A DNA stretch of 64,000 nt from a virus. Each line of letters begins with the position of its first letter. Position 1 is the first letter of the stretch. The DNA lies in the IMG/VR virus record IMGVR_UViG_3300042908_000680, positions 1 through 64,000 of that record; one strand, given 5' to 3'. This document shows positions 62,914 through 64,000 of the stretch, one piece after another. The notes under the pieces are model-generated. The model saw only the letters and a program-made list of their open reading frames with translations, was not told the DNA's origin and did no database searches. Both the position numbers and the translations under genes were made by a program.

Positions 62914-63984
62914 ATGGGCAGACCAAATGACCCGTGTTTCAAAAAGCCAGCACCATATTTAACTTATGCAGAACCGGTAACTACTACTACATTATCTCCA
63001 GAAGATATTGATTTTTTTGTTTTGCCGCAGAATGATGTTCCATGTCCAGAAAAAGATAGTCTTTACCAGTTTACTCCTAAATATAAGAGATTGAGTAATC
63101 TTTTTACACAAGTATCTACGGTGAGAGTCAATATTGCTGGATGTGAGCCATATTCATTAAACTTAATCGGAAATGATAAAGATTTTTTTGAATTAAGTGG
63201 TAGTGGATTATATTTTAATTATACAAATGCTGTCGCTAGAAGTTATAGCGTTACTGTAACTGCTAATAATTTGATAGGATCAGTGCTTAGTAGTGCTAAT
63301 TTTTCTTTGGGAGTGAATGTTTTAGCTTGTAGTACTACTACTACAAGTAGCACTTCCACAAGTACTAGCACAAGTACTTCTCAGCCCCCACCACCACCAC
63401 CACCAAGCACCAGTACTAGCACTTCCACAAGTACTAGCACTAGCACTAGCACTTCAACCAGCACAAGTACCTCTACTAGTACAAGTACTAGCACTCCGAC
63501 TACTAGTACAAGCACTACTAGCACAAGCACCACTAGTACAAGCACAACCGGTACAAGCACTACTGGAACCAGCACAACTGGAACCAGCACCACTGGCACA
63601 AGCACTACTGGAACCAGCACCACTGGAACCAGCACCACTGGAACCAGCACAACCGGTACAAGCACCACTGGAACTACACAAAGTCCTCCTGACCCACCGG
63701 TTGGAACAACTACTACACCACCAACAACCACTACAACTACTTCATCTCCAACTCCACCACCACCCGCTTGTCCACCGCCATCCGTTGATAATGGTAAAGG
63801 GGCTTGTTGTGATGGAGATGTCTGCGAATGCCCCGGTGAAACTTATCAGTGTGGATCAACTACTGGGTTTGATATGGTATGTTGTCCCAGTATAGCTGGA
63901 TGGATATGCGCTGACGGGATTTGCTTACTCGTTCCTATAACATCACCACCCGCGTTTTCTAATATAGGGGTATTTAAATTTTAA
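62914..63984 (+). CDS. mucin-like virion protein with Thr/Ser repeat and Cys-rich end
   Basis: 356 aa from MGRPNDPCFKKPAPYLTYAE; AAAGGA upstream sets the start over a TTG 33 nt earlier. An Ig/cadherin-like domain (residues about 55-140, CEPYSLNLIGNDKDFFELSG) is followed by a roughly 150-residue run of TSTSTS, TTGTSTTGTS and PPPPPPP, then a Cys-rich domain (KGACCDGDVCECPGETYQCG, CCPSIAGWICADGIC). The repeat could be a flexible or glycosylated stalk, useful given the sugar genes nearby. Confidence 0.7.
   Translation: MGRPNDPCFKKPAPYLTYAEPVTTTTLSPEDIDFFVLPQNDVPCPEKDSLYQFTPKYKRLSNLFTQVSTVRVNIAGCEPYSLNLIGNDKDFFELSGSGLYFNYTNAVARSYSVTVTANNLIGSVLSSANFSLGVNVLACSTTTTSSTSTSTSTSTSQPPPPPPPSTSTSTSTSTSTSTSTSTSTSTSTSTSTSTPTTSTSTTSTSTTSTSTTGTSTTGTSTTGTSTTGTSTTGTSTTGTSTTGTSTTGTSTTGTTQSPPDPPVGTTTTPPTTTTTTSSPTPPPPACPPPSVDNGKGACCDGDVCECPGETYQCGSTTGFDMVCCPSIAGWICADGICLLVPITSPPAFSNIGVFKF
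63336..63680 (+). repeat. tandem Ser/Thr codon repeat
   Basis: Short units built from AGTACTAGC-type 9-mers, then AGCACCACTGGAACC/AGCACAACTGGAACC 15-18-mers, repeat through the gene. Units differ mainly at third codon positions, so protein length may change by slippage without frameshift. Confidence 0.75.
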
Positions 63985-64000
63985 TGTCATCACAAGTCTA
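63984..64000 (+). CDS. next late gene, start only
   Basis: TAATG overlap: an ATG begins on the last base of the previous stop and reads MSSQV before the window ends. Too short to identify. Confidence 0.45.

Noticed and set aside
63336-63680. CRISPR array
   Set aside because: Units are short, contiguous and in frame with a protein; there are no unique spacers.
63381-63731. Val/Leu repeat protein on the minus strand
   Set aside because: Antisense of the Thr/Ser repeat, produced by the repeat itself.
1-64000. Prophage or host chromosome segment
   Set aside because: No integrase, attachment site, repressor or host metabolic gene is visible; gene density and content are viral throughout.

Overview
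The window is a piece of a large tailed-phage (Caudoviricetes) genome. It carries terminase, portal, prohead protease/scaffold, decoration protein, major capsid protein and long tail-fibre genes, ten tRNA genes, a tmRNA gene, and about 85 mostly tiny, tightly overlapping genes of unknown function. Nothing looks like a host chromosome or an integration module. The host is not identified by any single marker. A Cys-rich exported protein (10265-10474) and the LamG-like and Thr/Ser-rich virion proteins recall planctomycete proteins, but this is only a hint. Both window ends cut through or abut further phage genes.

Layout. From 1 to about 33 kb nearly everything is on the minus strand: small accessory or early genes, many joined by 4-nt ATGA or TAATG overlaps. 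Recognisable products are two glycosyltransferases, a secreted trypsin-like protease, two HNH nucleases, an exported thioredoxin, a UvsE-type UV endonuclease, a DUF932 protein, a GP88-like protein, an Api92-like protein and a protein with the C-terminal domain of ribosomal protein bL12. The tRNAs are Ser(ACT), Arg(TCT), Leu(TAA), Ile(TAT), Asp, Glu, Asn, Gln, Thr and Lys. The tmRNA lies at 4160-4507. An unidentified 132-nt tRNA-like RNA lies at 22607-22738. One gene (787-1146) is on the plus strand with its own late-type promoter and terminator.

From 11 to 33 kb the minus-strand genes are fired by about 30 sigma70-like promoters (TTGACA, 16-17 nt, TATAAT). Many carry a CGATA motif in the spacer or immediately after the -10 box. 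From 17 to 33 kb, ten copies of a two-hairpin, GC-cored repeat sit at the ends of transcription units, just ahead of the next promoter.

At about 33.1 kb the coding strand switches. From 33237 to the right end all genes are on the plus strand and form the late region: a small gp55-like sigma factor, a probable small terminase, a sugar/methyl modification cassette (methyltransferase, glycosyltransferase, Fe(II)/2OG oxygenase, GDP-mannose dehydratase), HNH and ERCC4 nucleases, a ClpP-like protease, large terminase, portal, fibres and adhesins, protease-scaffold, decoration protein, capsid protein, and more fibres. Four plus-strand units start at the same motif, GTGTATAAT or GTGTATATTAT, with no -35 box. 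The encoded sigma factor is the obvious candidate to read it.

Method limits: all calls come from reading the sequence and recalled family motifs. No database or folding program was run. Start codons were moved from the longest frame to the best ribosome-binding site where one is visible.
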